DNA from: Desulfuromonadales bacterium
Lineage (GTDB): Bacteria > Desulfobacterota > Desulfuromonadia > Desulfuromonadales > BM103
Assembly (NCBI GenBank): GCA_030614505.1
Contig: JAUWTX010000023.1
Span: 1-14,579, forward strand
Direction of reading: 5' to 3'
Length of the DNA stretch: 14,579 bases
Positions 1 through 6,849 of the stretch are shown here, piece by piece (within the stretch, counting starts at the first letter, position 1; the number at the start of each line of letters is the position of its first letter). Under the pieces are notes generated by a model that was given only the letters and a program-made list of their open reading frames with translations, had not been told where the DNA came from and ran no database searches. The position numbers and the translations under genes were made by a program.

Positions 1-1
1 C

Positions 2-1021
2 GAATACGTTCCGGGCGGTTCATCAGGGGGCAGCGCCGCCTGTATCGCAGCTCACCAGGCGGCAGCGGCACTAGGCACCGACACCGGCGGATCGGTCCGA
101 CAGCCAGCCGCATACTGTAGCGTGGTCGGATTGAAGCCGACTTACGGCCGGGTCTCCCGCTACGGGGTGGTTGCCTATGCGTCTTCCTTGGACCAGGTAG
201 GCCCGATCACCCGGGATGTCCGCGACTGTGCTCTGCTGCTACAGGCAATTTCAGGCTATGACCCAGCCGACTCCACATCGGTGAACACACCTGTTCCTGA
301 TTACCAGGCCAACCTGGCCGGCGACCTGAAGGGCCTGAGAATCGGCCTGCCACAAGAGTATCTCATCGAGGGACTGGACGACGACGTGCGCAAGGCAGTT
401 GAACAGGCCGTCGCAATATACAGGGAACTCGGTGCTGAAATTGTCGAGGTTTCTCTGCCTCACACCGCTTATGCCGTTGCCTGTTTCTACCTGATTGCCA
501 CTGCAGAGGCCTCCAGCAATCTGGCTCGCTACGACGGTGTACGCTACGGCCTGCGCGCTGACAATTCTGAAAATCTGATCGACATGTATATGCAGAGTCG
601 GGCAGCCGGCTTCGGTGCGGAAATCAAGCGACGCATCATGCTCGGCACCTACGCGCTCTCTTCAGGCTACTACGACGCCTATTACCTCAAGGCCCAGAAA
701 GTCAGAACCCTGATTCGCCAGGATTTTCTAGACGCTTTCGAAAAGGTCGATACCCTGCTGACACCGGTAGCCCCAACCCCGGCTTTTGCGCTGGGAGAGA
801 AACTCAACGATCCCCTGCAGATGTACCTGTCGGACATTTACACCATCCCGGTCAACCTGGCTGGCACCTGTGCCATGAGCCTGCCTTGCGGCTTCTCCGC
901 AAACGGACTGCCCATCGGCCTGCAACTGATCGGCAAGCCTTTCGACGAGGCAACCATCCTGCGCACAGCGCATGCTTTCGAGCAGGCAACGGAATGGCAC
1001 AAGAAAAAAGCGGATATTTAG
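2..1021 (+). CDS. gatA: Aspartyl/glutamyl-tRNA amidotransferase subunit A (5' truncated by window)
   Basis: GatA hydrolyses glutamine and passes ammonia to GatB, which amidates Glu-tRNA(Gln) or Asp-tRNA(Asn) in the cytoplasm. The frame is open from base 2, giving 339 visible residues of a family usually about 485 long; the start and the catalytic Lys lie outside the window. The amidase signature is plain: GGSSGGSAA at visible residues 5-13, GTDTGGSVRQPA at 25-36, then VGLKPTYGRVSRYG. By spacing (24 residues), the Ser at bases 20-22 is the cis-Ser and the Ser at 92-94 the acyl-enzyme nucleophile. One oddity is CSVVGLKPTYG where homologues usually have CGVVG. The C-terminal part (LPIGLQLIGKPFDEATILR) is intact and ends in TAG. 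gatB follows after 98 bases; gatC is not in the window and is presumably upstream. Confidence 0.97.
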   Translation, partial: EYVPGGSSGGSAACIAAHQAAAALGTDTGGSVRQPAAYCSVVGLKPTYGRVSRYGVVAYASSLDQVGPITRDVRDCALLLQAISGYDPADSTSVNTPVPDYQANLAGDLKGLRIGLPQEYLIEGLDDDVRKAVEQAVAIYRELGAEIVEVSLPHTAYAVACFYLIATAEASSNLARYDGVRYGLRADNSENLIDMYMQSRAAGFGAEIKRRIMLGTYALSSGYYDAYYLKAQKVRTLIRQDFLDAFEKVDTLLTPVAPTPAFALGEKLNDPLQMYLSDIYTIPVNLAGTCAMSLPCGFSANGLPIGLQLIGKPFDEATILRTAHAFEQATEWHKKKADI

Positions 1022-1062
1022 AATACAGGAGACAGAATACAGGAGACAGAATACATGAGAGA
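1021..1062. repeat. Three tandem copies of a 14-base unit in the gatA-gatB gap
   Basis: Two perfect copies of GAATACAGGAGACA (1021-1034 and 1035-1048) are followed by a degenerate third (GAATACATGAGAGA, 1049-1062). The first base overlaps the gatA stop codon. Each perfect copy carries an AGGAGA Shine-Dalgarno-like core. Related GAATTC/CTGAATTCTG-like sequence follows at 1095-1105 in inverted sense, so the whole gap resembles a small dispersed intergenic repeat element. That last reading is inference; the tandem copies themselves are seen directly. Confidence 0.85.
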
Positions 1063-1090
1063 AAAGCGAACCGCTCTCTTCATGATTCTG
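1047..1090 (+). other. Imperfect intergenic hairpin between gatA and gatB
   Basis: The left arm CAGAATACATGAGAGA (1047-1062) pairs with the right arm TCTCTTCATGATTCTG (1075-1090): 6, 5 and 4 base pairs separated by one single-base bulge on each side. The stem can extend by GCG/CGC (1066-1068 with 1072-1074) around an AAC loop. No U-tract follows, so it does not look like an intrinsic terminator. It could be an RNA-processing or stabilising element between two cotranscribed genes, or simply the core of a palindromic repeat. Confidence 0.55.
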
Positions 1091-1105
1091 ACCTCTGAAT
1101 TCTGA
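1055..1105 (+). other. Possible 16-codon leader frame upstream of gatB
   Basis: An ATG at 1055 opens a frame reading MREKRTALFMILTSEF and closing with TGA at 1103-1105, 14 bases before the gatB ATG. A perfect AGGAGA core (1041-1046) lies 8 bases upstream of this ATG, a better ribosome site than the one before gatB (CGAGG). The frame runs through the intergenic hairpin. It is short and lies in repeat sequence, so chance is a serious alternative. Confidence 0.18.
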
Positions 1106-1119
1106 ACACGAGGTTTTCA

Positions 1120-2565
1120 ATGAAATACGAAACAGTCATCGGCCTGGAAGTACATACCCAGTTGACCACCAAAACCAAGATCTTCTGTGGTTGCTCTACA
1201 GAGTTTGGTCAGACACCCAACTCGCAGACCTGCCCGGTCTGTCTGGGCCTGCCGGGCGCTCTGCCGGTCCTCAACCAGCGGGTGGTAGAGCTTGCCATCA
1301 AGACCGGACTGGCAACCAACTGCCGGATCGCACCACGCTCAATCTTCGCGCGCAAGAACTACTTCTACCCGGACCTGCCGAAAGGTTACCAGATCTCGCA
1401 GTTCGAATTGCCGGTTTGTGAACATGGCTGGCTGGACATCGATCTTGAAAACGGTGAGAGCAAACGTATCGGCATCACACGCGCCCATCTGGAAGAGGAT
1501 GCCGGAAAACTGGTTCATGGTGACACTCCGGAGACTTCCGGGAACTCTCTGGTCGATCTCAACCGGGCCTGCACGCCATTGCTGGAAATTGTCTCGGAAC
1601 CTGACATGCGTTCGGCCGACGAGGCGATTGCCTACTTGAAAAAGCTGCACCAGATAGTGGTCTATCTCGGTGTATGTGATGGTAATCTCGAAGAAGGTAG
1701 TTTCCGCTGCGACGCCAACGTATCGATACGTCCTTACGGCCAGAAAGAATTCGGCACTCGCGCAGAGCTGAAGAACATCAACTCTTTCCGTTTCATCAAA
1801 CAAGCGATTGAGTACGAGGTGGAACGCCAGATTGACCTGATAGAAGGCGGTGGCAAGGTCGTCCAGGAAACCCGACTGTACGACAGCAATACCGGCATGA
1901 CCCGTTCCATGCGCAGCAAGGAGGAGGCTCACGACTACCGCTATTTCCCCGATCCCGACCTGGTGCCGCTGGTGATCAGTCAGGATTGGATTGAAGAAGT
2001 ACGTACCACTCTTCCCGAGTTGCCCGATGCGAAGCGCAACCGCTTTGTCGAAGAACTGGGACTGTCGGCCTATGATGCCGAAGTCCTCGCTGCTGATCGT
2101 GGCCTGGCTGATTATTTCGATGCGTGTGTTGCCCTTGCCAAGGACGCCAAGACCTGTGCCAACTGGATCATGGGTGACGTGCTGCGTAAGCTCAAGGAAA
2201 CCGGGACCAGCATTGCCGACGGGCCAGTATCACCACAGCTTCTCACCGGCCTTCTGGCGCGGATTGCTGACAAAACCATTTCCGGAAAGATTGCCAAAAC
2301 CGTCTTTGAAAAAATGTGGCAAAGTGGCCAGACTGCTGATCAGGTCATCGAAGCGGAAGGCCTCAAACAAGTTACCGATACAGGTGCAATTGAAAGCCTG
2401 GTGGATAAGGCAATTGCGGCCCACCCGGATCAGGTTGCCGAATATCTGGCCGGCAAAGACAAACTGATCGGCTTCTTCGTCGGCAAAGTCATGCAGGCAA
2501 GTCAAGGCAAAGCCAATCCCGGCATAGTTAATCAACTATTGAAGAAGAAACTTACGGGGAACTGA
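1120..2565 (+). CDS. gatB: Aspartyl/glutamyl-tRNA amidotransferase subunit B
   Basis: GatB phosphorylates the side chain of tRNA-bound Glu or Asp with ATP and then amidates it with ammonia channelled from GatA. At 481 residues it is the usual family length (about 475-480). Visible signatures: IGLEVHTQL at 7-15; a zinc site of Cys23, Cys25, Cys38 and Cys41 (FCGCS...CPVC); the YFYPDLPKGYQISQ block at 81-94; HLEEDAGK at 123-130; LNRACTPLLEIVSEPD at 147-162; EGSFRCDANVSIRP near 192-205; and HDYRYFPDPDL at 271-281. Residues from about 330 to 480 are the helical GatB/YqeY tRNA-binding domain. The ATG is preceded by CGAGG at a normal distance. mtnA starts 3 bases after the stop, suggesting cotranscription and translational coupling. 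Confidence 0.98.
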   Translation: MKYETVIGLEVHTQLTTKTKIFCGCSTEFGQTPNSQTCPVCLGLPGALPVLNQRVVELAIKTGLATNCRIAPRSIFARKNYFYPDLPKGYQISQFELPVCEHGWLDIDLENGESKRIGITRAHLEEDAGKLVHGDTPETSGNSLVDLNRACTPLLEIVSEPDMRSADEAIAYLKKLHQIVVYLGVCDGNLEEGSFRCDANVSIRPYGQKEFGTRAELKNINSFRFIKQAIEYEVERQIDLIEGGGKVVQETRLYDSNTGMTRSMRSKEEAHDYRYFPDPDLVPLVISQDWIEEVRTTLPELPDAKRNRFVEELGLSAYDAEVLAADRGLADYFDACVALAKDAKTCANWIMGDVLRKLKETGTSIADGPVSPQLLTGLLARIADKTISGKIAKTVFEKMWQSGQTADQVIEAEGLKQVTDTGAIESLVDKAIAAHPDQVAEYLAGKDKLIGFFVGKVMQASQGKANPGIVNQLLKKKLTGN

Positions 2566-2568
2566 AGA

Positions 2569-3645
2569 ATGAGTAATTGTAGCTTTTCCTCCAGTGATGG
2601 CGGCATTCGCCCAATCAAATATAGCAATGCTGTCCTGAGCCTTATAGACCAGCGCCGTCTGCCCACCGAAGAAGTCTGGCTTGAGTACACTGATTACCAG
2701 GAGGTCGCCGAAGCGATTCGCAGCATGGTGGTCCGCGGCGCGCCGGCCATAGGCATCACCGCTGCCTATGGAGCTTTCTTTGGCGCCCGCGACATCAAGG
2801 CTGAGAATCATGCCGGTTTTGTCAGTGAGTTCAATCAGGTCTGTGAGGTGCTGGCCGGAACTCGACCAACGGCGATCAATCTCTGCTGGGCTCTGGAGCG
2901 CATGAAGAGCCTGGTGCGCGCCAACCCCGATCAGCCGGTCGGCAACCTGAAGATCGGTCTCGAGTATGAGGCCATGGCCATTAACGAAGAAGACATCCGT
3001 GTCAACATGAGCATGGGACGTCATGGCGCGGCACTCCTGCCGGACCAGGTGCGCATCCTGACGCATTGCAATGCGGGCGCTCTGGCCACCGGCGGCTACG
3101 GCACAGCCTTGGGGGTCATCCGTGCTGCAGTAGCTGCCGGCAAACAGGTCGCTGTCTTTGCCGATGAAACGCGACCCTTCCTGCAGGGCTCCAGGTTGAC
3201 CGCATGGGAACTGCAGCGGGACAATATCCAAACAACCCTGATCTGCGACAACATGGCCGGCTATCTGATGTCCAAAGGCTTGATTGATGCTGTGATTGTC
3301 GGTGCCGACCGAATCGCTGCCAACGGCGATGTCGCCAACAAAATTGGTACCTACACGGTCGCCGTACTCGCTAAAGAGCACAACATTCCTTTCTATGTTG
3401 CGGCACCGACTTCAACAATCGATTTGCAGATCTCTGACGGATCACAGATCCCGATCGAAGAACGTGATATTCGTGAGGTCACCCACGTTGGCGAGCAGCA
3501 ACTGGCACCTTCCGGGATCTCTGTGCTTAATCCATCCTTTGACGTAACCCCTGCCCGACTGATCAGTGCTATCATCACGGAACATGGTGCCGTTAAGGAT
3601 AACTATACAGAACAACTGACAGCTTTCGTCCGGAAAGGCAGATAA
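2569..3645 (+). CDS. mtnA: Methylthioribose-1-phosphate isomerase
   Basis: MtnA converts 5-methylthioribose 1-phosphate to methylthioribulose 1-phosphate in methionine salvage, recycling the methylthioadenosine left over from polyamine and other SAM-dependent reactions. The 358 residues match the family length. Key motifs are RGAPAIG (56-62), THCNAGALATGGYGTALG (165-182) with the catalytic Cys167, ADETRPFLQG (198-207), and GADRIAANGDVANKIGTY from 245 with the catalytic Asp247. These separate it from the related eIF2B-like regulatory proteins, which lack the Cys/Asp pair. A GGGGA ribosome site (2556-2560) lies 8 bases before the ATG, inside the end of gatB. No other methionine-salvage gene is present here, so its place between gatB and glnE looks like operon hitch-hiking rather than pathway clustering. 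Confidence 0.97.
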   Translation: MSNCSFSSSDGGIRPIKYSNAVLSLIDQRRLPTEEVWLEYTDYQEVAEAIRSMVVRGAPAIGITAAYGAFFGARDIKAENHAGFVSEFNQVCEVLAGTRPTAINLCWALERMKSLVRANPDQPVGNLKIGLEYEAMAINEEDIRVNMSMGRHGAALLPDQVRILTHCNAGALATGGYGTALGVIRAAVAAGKQVAVFADETRPFLQGSRLTAWELQRDNIQTTLICDNMAGYLMSKGLIDAVIVGADRIAANGDVANKIGTYTVAVLAKEHNIPFYVAAPTSTIDLQISDGSQIPIEERDIREVTHVGEQQLAPSGISVLNPSFDVTPARLISAIITEHGAVKDNYTEQLTAFVRKGR

Positions 3646-3653
3646 TCGACCTG

Positions 3654-6600
3654 ATGACTTTTGCAGAGGCTCCGATATGGTTTAAACAGCTCGTCTCCGG
3701 TGATGAAGCGGGTCTTGCTGTCACCGCACACACAGCCGGTTTTGCGGAACCGGCGAAGACAGCAACCAACCTTGTTCTTCTGCAGGAGAACTTAAAAACG
3801 CCTCAACTTCTTATCACTCTTGCACGTTTAGCACTAACAACCGCTGAGCCTGATCTTGCTCTCAACAATCTCGAACGTTTGAGTGGGACAGTCAAAACAG
3901 AGCGCATGTTGACTGTTCTTAAAGAGACAGAGTCCGCAAAGCAATTACTGACAATCCTCGGTGCCTCGCCTTTTCTGGCTGGCATTCTCTGCCGCCGCGC
4001 CAGCTTTTTTGAAAACCTGTTCATTCAGTCCTATATTAAAAACACAAAAACCGAAGAACAGATGTGTACAGAGCTGCGCTGGCTAATCGCTGACGATGCA
4101 GATACAGCTACGATGAAAAAAGGTCTGCGCATCTTCAAACGACAGGAGATGTTACGCATCGGTGGTCGTGATCTGTGCGGCTTGGCGGAACTTGAAGAAG
4201 TCACAGCCGAGCTCTCGTCCCTGGCCGCCGCGACGCTGCAAAGAGCCTTCGAAGTCTGTAGCCTCCAGTTGCAGGCTGAATACGGTCTCCCCCTGCTCGA
4301 TTCTGAGGAAGGAGAACCGGTGGAGGAGGCCGAGTTCACCATTCTCGGCATGGGCAAGTTCGGCGGCTGTGAGATGAACTTCTCTTCAGATGTCGACCTG
4401 ATCTACTTCTACAGCTCGGACCGTGGCCAGACTGCAGGGATTGCCGACCCTATTCGTGGTCAACGTAACCGTATTTCACTCCACCAATATTTCATAAAAC
4501 TTTCGGAGCTGATAAGCAAGGCAATCGGCCAGGCGACCGAAGACGGCTTCGTCTTCCGCGTCGACCTGCGCTTGCGCCCTGAAGGCAACAGCGGCGAGAT
4601 GGCCAACTCCCTTGCTGCCGGAGAAATTTATTACGAGAGCTGGGGGCAGAGTTGGGAACGTTCGGCAATGCTCAAGGCCCGTCCGGTAGCTGGATCGAAA
4701 GCGCTCGGCGAGCAGCTGTTGCAACGCCTTGAGCCATTCATCTATCGCAGGCACCTTGATTACGCCATGATCGATGACATCAAGATAATGAAACAAAAAA
4801 TCGACCGCAGTCTCACGCGCGAAAAAGAGGGCGACCTGAACCTCAAGCTGGGGCATGGTGGTATCCGGGAAATTGAATTTTTCATTCAGGCCCTGCAGTT
4901 GATTAATGCGGGGAAAAAGCCCCTCCTGCGTGAACGCAACTCTCTGTTGGCCTTGCAAATTCTCTGCTCTGAAGCGTTGGTTACCACCGAGGAGAGGGAT
5001 GACCTGAGTGCAGCCTACCGCTTCCTGCGTACCACGGAACATCGCATCCAGGTGGTTCACGAGCAACAGACCCATAACCTGCCGACCCGCCCCGAAGAGC
5101 TCACGGCCCTGGCCAGACGGTGTGGCTTCGCTCACTCAAATGAGTTCATGTCTGTCCTGCAGCAGCATAGAGAGAAGGTCACCGCCATATTCCGCGACTT
5201 GTTCTATACCAGTGAAGAAGAATTGCCATCCCAGGTAAGCCCCGAGGTTGCTTTTCTTTTTGACACTGACGCAGACCCGGATCTCTGCATGGATATCCTT
5301 GAAGAAAAAGGCTTTCGCCCGCCGGAGGCAGCTTATGAGAGTTTAATGGTCCTGCAGCAAGGTGGTACCAAGGGCTACTTAACCGAACGGGCGCGCCGAC
5401 AGCTTGACCGGATCGCGCCGCTACTCTTTCAGGAAGTCATGCACAGCCCGGATCCACCGATGGCTCTGGCGAATATGGAAAAGTTTCTGGAAAGCTGTCG
5501 ACGGGCTCGCGGCACCTACTATGCCCTGCTCGCTGAGAACCCTGAAATCATCAAACTCCTGGCTGCCCTGTTTGCGACCAGCCAGTTTCTTTCGCGCAAT
5601 TTTATCCAGCACCCGGAAGTTCTCGACTCACTGGTTTCGAGAAGCTATGCCCAGAATGTCAAGGAAGCTGAAGATCTCACCGCAGAGTTGTCCGGGCATC
5701 TCAATAACGCGTCTCATTACGAAGACAAGCTGAACACTGTGCGCCGCTTCCGCAACGAGGAATTTCTGCGTATCGCTCTTAACGATATTCACGGTCATAC
5801 ACCTCAAGGGCAGACCACACGCCAGCTCTCGCTGGTTGCTGATGCCTGCCTGCAGCAGACCCTGATCATTGCCCGTGAAGAGTTACTTGAGCGTTACGGC
5901 CTGCCCTGTTGTAAAGATGACAATGGCGAAGCCCATGAAGCGGAATTCGCGATCGTCGGTATGGGAAAACTCGGCGGGATGGAACTGAATTATCATTCCG
6001 ATCTCGACATTATCTTTATTTACGAAGGAGAAGGGAAAACCCAGCCGGTTGAGGGGACCGATCCGGGGCGGTTCAAGCCTCAGACCAATCAGCAGTACTT
6101 TGTCCGACTGGCCCAGAAGATCATTTCCATTCTGACTGTAATGACTCAGGAAGGATACGTTTACGAAATCGACACCCGATTGAGACCATCAGGCAATCAG
6201 GGACAGCTGATATCGTCTTTGCCGGCCTATCGTGAATACCACGAGAGTACTGCAGCGCCATGGGAGCGACAGGCACTGATCAAAGCCCGGGTGGTCGCAG
6301 GTTCTGCAGAATTGGCGGCAAACTATGATGCCTTGACTGCCGAAATCGTCTACGAACGACCCCTGCCGGATAATTTTGCTAAAGAGATCTATCGTTTAAG
6401 GCAGCGCATGGAAAAAGAGCTCGGCAAAGAAAATGAGCAACGCCGCAACATCAAAACCGGCCGAGGCGGCATGGTTGATGTTGAATTCATTGCCCAATAC
6501 CTGCAATTGTGTCACGGCAAGGAAAAGCAGGCGCTACGCTGTCGAAACACAGTGGATACCCTGCACATCCTGCAGAGCGAAAACTTGATTTCGAAAATGG

Positions 6601-6848
6601 ACTATGAGAGCCTCGTCACTGGCTACAAGTTCCTGCGTCGCCTGGAAAATAAGCTACGACTGGTACACGACCAGTCTGTTAACGAATTGGCCTCGGAACC
6701 TGCATACCTGGCAAAACTGGCACGGCATCTTGGTTATCCCGACACTACAGGACAACCCGCAAAACTGTTCCTTGAGGAATATGCCAGAACAACCCAGACA
6801 ATCCGAGAGATATTTAACCACATTCTGAATCACACGGAGAATGCTTGA
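3654..6848 (+). CDS. glnE: Bifunctional glutamine synthetase adenylyltransferase/deadenylase
   Basis: GlnE attaches AMP to, and removes it from, glutamine synthetase in answer to PII and glutamine, and so sets ammonia assimilation. The protein has the expected two homologous halves, each with a nucleotidyltransferase core: GMGKFGG (232-238) with DVD at 246-248, and GMGKLGG (769-775) with DLD at 783-785. Each half also has the GGIREIEF- or GGMVDVEF-type helix: GHGGIREIEF from residue 401, and RGGMVDVEF near 939-947. In E. coli the N-terminal half deadenylylates and the C-terminal half adenylylates. At 1064 residues it is clearly longer than the E. coli enzyme (946). The ATG starts 8 bases after mtnA; the only Shine-Dalgarno-like sequence (GGAAAGG, 3632-3638) is 15 bases away, so translation may depend on coupling with mtnA. 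No better in-frame start is visible. Confidence 0.97.
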   Translation: MTFAEAPIWFKQLVSGDEAGLAVTAHTAGFAEPAKTATNLVLLQENLKTPQLLITLARLALTTAEPDLALNNLERLSGTVKTERMLTVLKETESAKQLLTILGASPFLAGILCRRASFFENLFIQSYIKNTKTEEQMCTELRWLIADDADTATMKKGLRIFKRQEMLRIGGRDLCGLAELEEVTAELSSLAAATLQRAFEVCSLQLQAEYGLPLLDSEEGEPVEEAEFTILGMGKFGGCEMNFSSDVDLIYFYSSDRGQTAGIADPIRGQRNRISLHQYFIKLSELISKAIGQATEDGFVFRVDLRLRPEGNSGEMANSLAAGEIYYESWGQSWERSAMLKARPVAGSKALGEQLLQRLEPFIYRRHLDYAMIDDIKIMKQKIDRSLTREKEGDLNLKLGHGGIREIEFFIQALQLINAGKKPLLRERNSLLALQILCSEALVTTEERDDLSAAYRFLRTTEHRIQVVHEQQTHNLPTRPEELTALARRCGFAHSNEFMSVLQQHREKVTAIFRDLFYTSEEELPSQVSPEVAFLFDTDADPDLCMDILEEKGFRPPEAAYESLMVLQQGGTKGYLTERARRQLDRIAPLLFQEVMHSPDPPMALANMEKFLESCRRARGTYYALLAENPEIIKLLAALFATSQFLSRNFIQHPEVLDSLVSRSYAQNVKEAEDLTAELSGHLNNASHYEDKLNTVRRFRNEEFLRIALNDIHGHTPQGQTTRQLSLVADACLQQTLIIAREELLERYGLPCCKDDNGEAHEAEFAIVGMGKLGGMELNYHSDLDIIFIYEGEGKTQPVEGTDPGRFKPQTNQQYFVRLAQKIISILTVMTQEGYVYEIDTRLRPSGNQGQLISSLPAYREYHESTAAPWERQALIKARVVAGSAELAANYDALTAEIVYERPLPDNFAKEIYRLRQRMEKELGKENEQRRNIKTGRGGMVDVEFIAQYLQLCHGKEKQALRCRNTVDTLHILQSENLISKMDYESLVTGYKFLRRLENKLRLVHDQSVNELASEPAYLAKLARHLGYPDTTGQPAKLFLEEYARTTQTIREIFNHILNHTENA

Positions 6849-6849
6849 C

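Noticed and set aside
20..135. CSVVG in place of CGVVG in GatA as a sign of a damaged enzyme
   Set aside because: Both visible catalytic serines and all surrounding motifs are intact, so a Gly-to-Ser change next to the motif is more likely neutral variation.
728..1120. 130-residue minus-strand frame opposite the end of gatA and the gatA-gatB gap
   Set aside because: It lies mostly antisense to GatA's conserved C-terminus, and its N-terminal part is only a translation of the repeat and hairpin. No recognisable domain.
2536..3381. 281-residue minus-strand frame antisense to mtnA
   Set aside because: mtnA has all its catalytic motifs on the other strand. The long frame is an expected shadow of GC-rich codon use, with no recognisable domain.
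4476..5135. 219-residue minus-strand frame inside glnE
   Set aside because: Antisense to the conserved region after the first nucleotidyltransferase core of GlnE; nothing recognisable in its translation.
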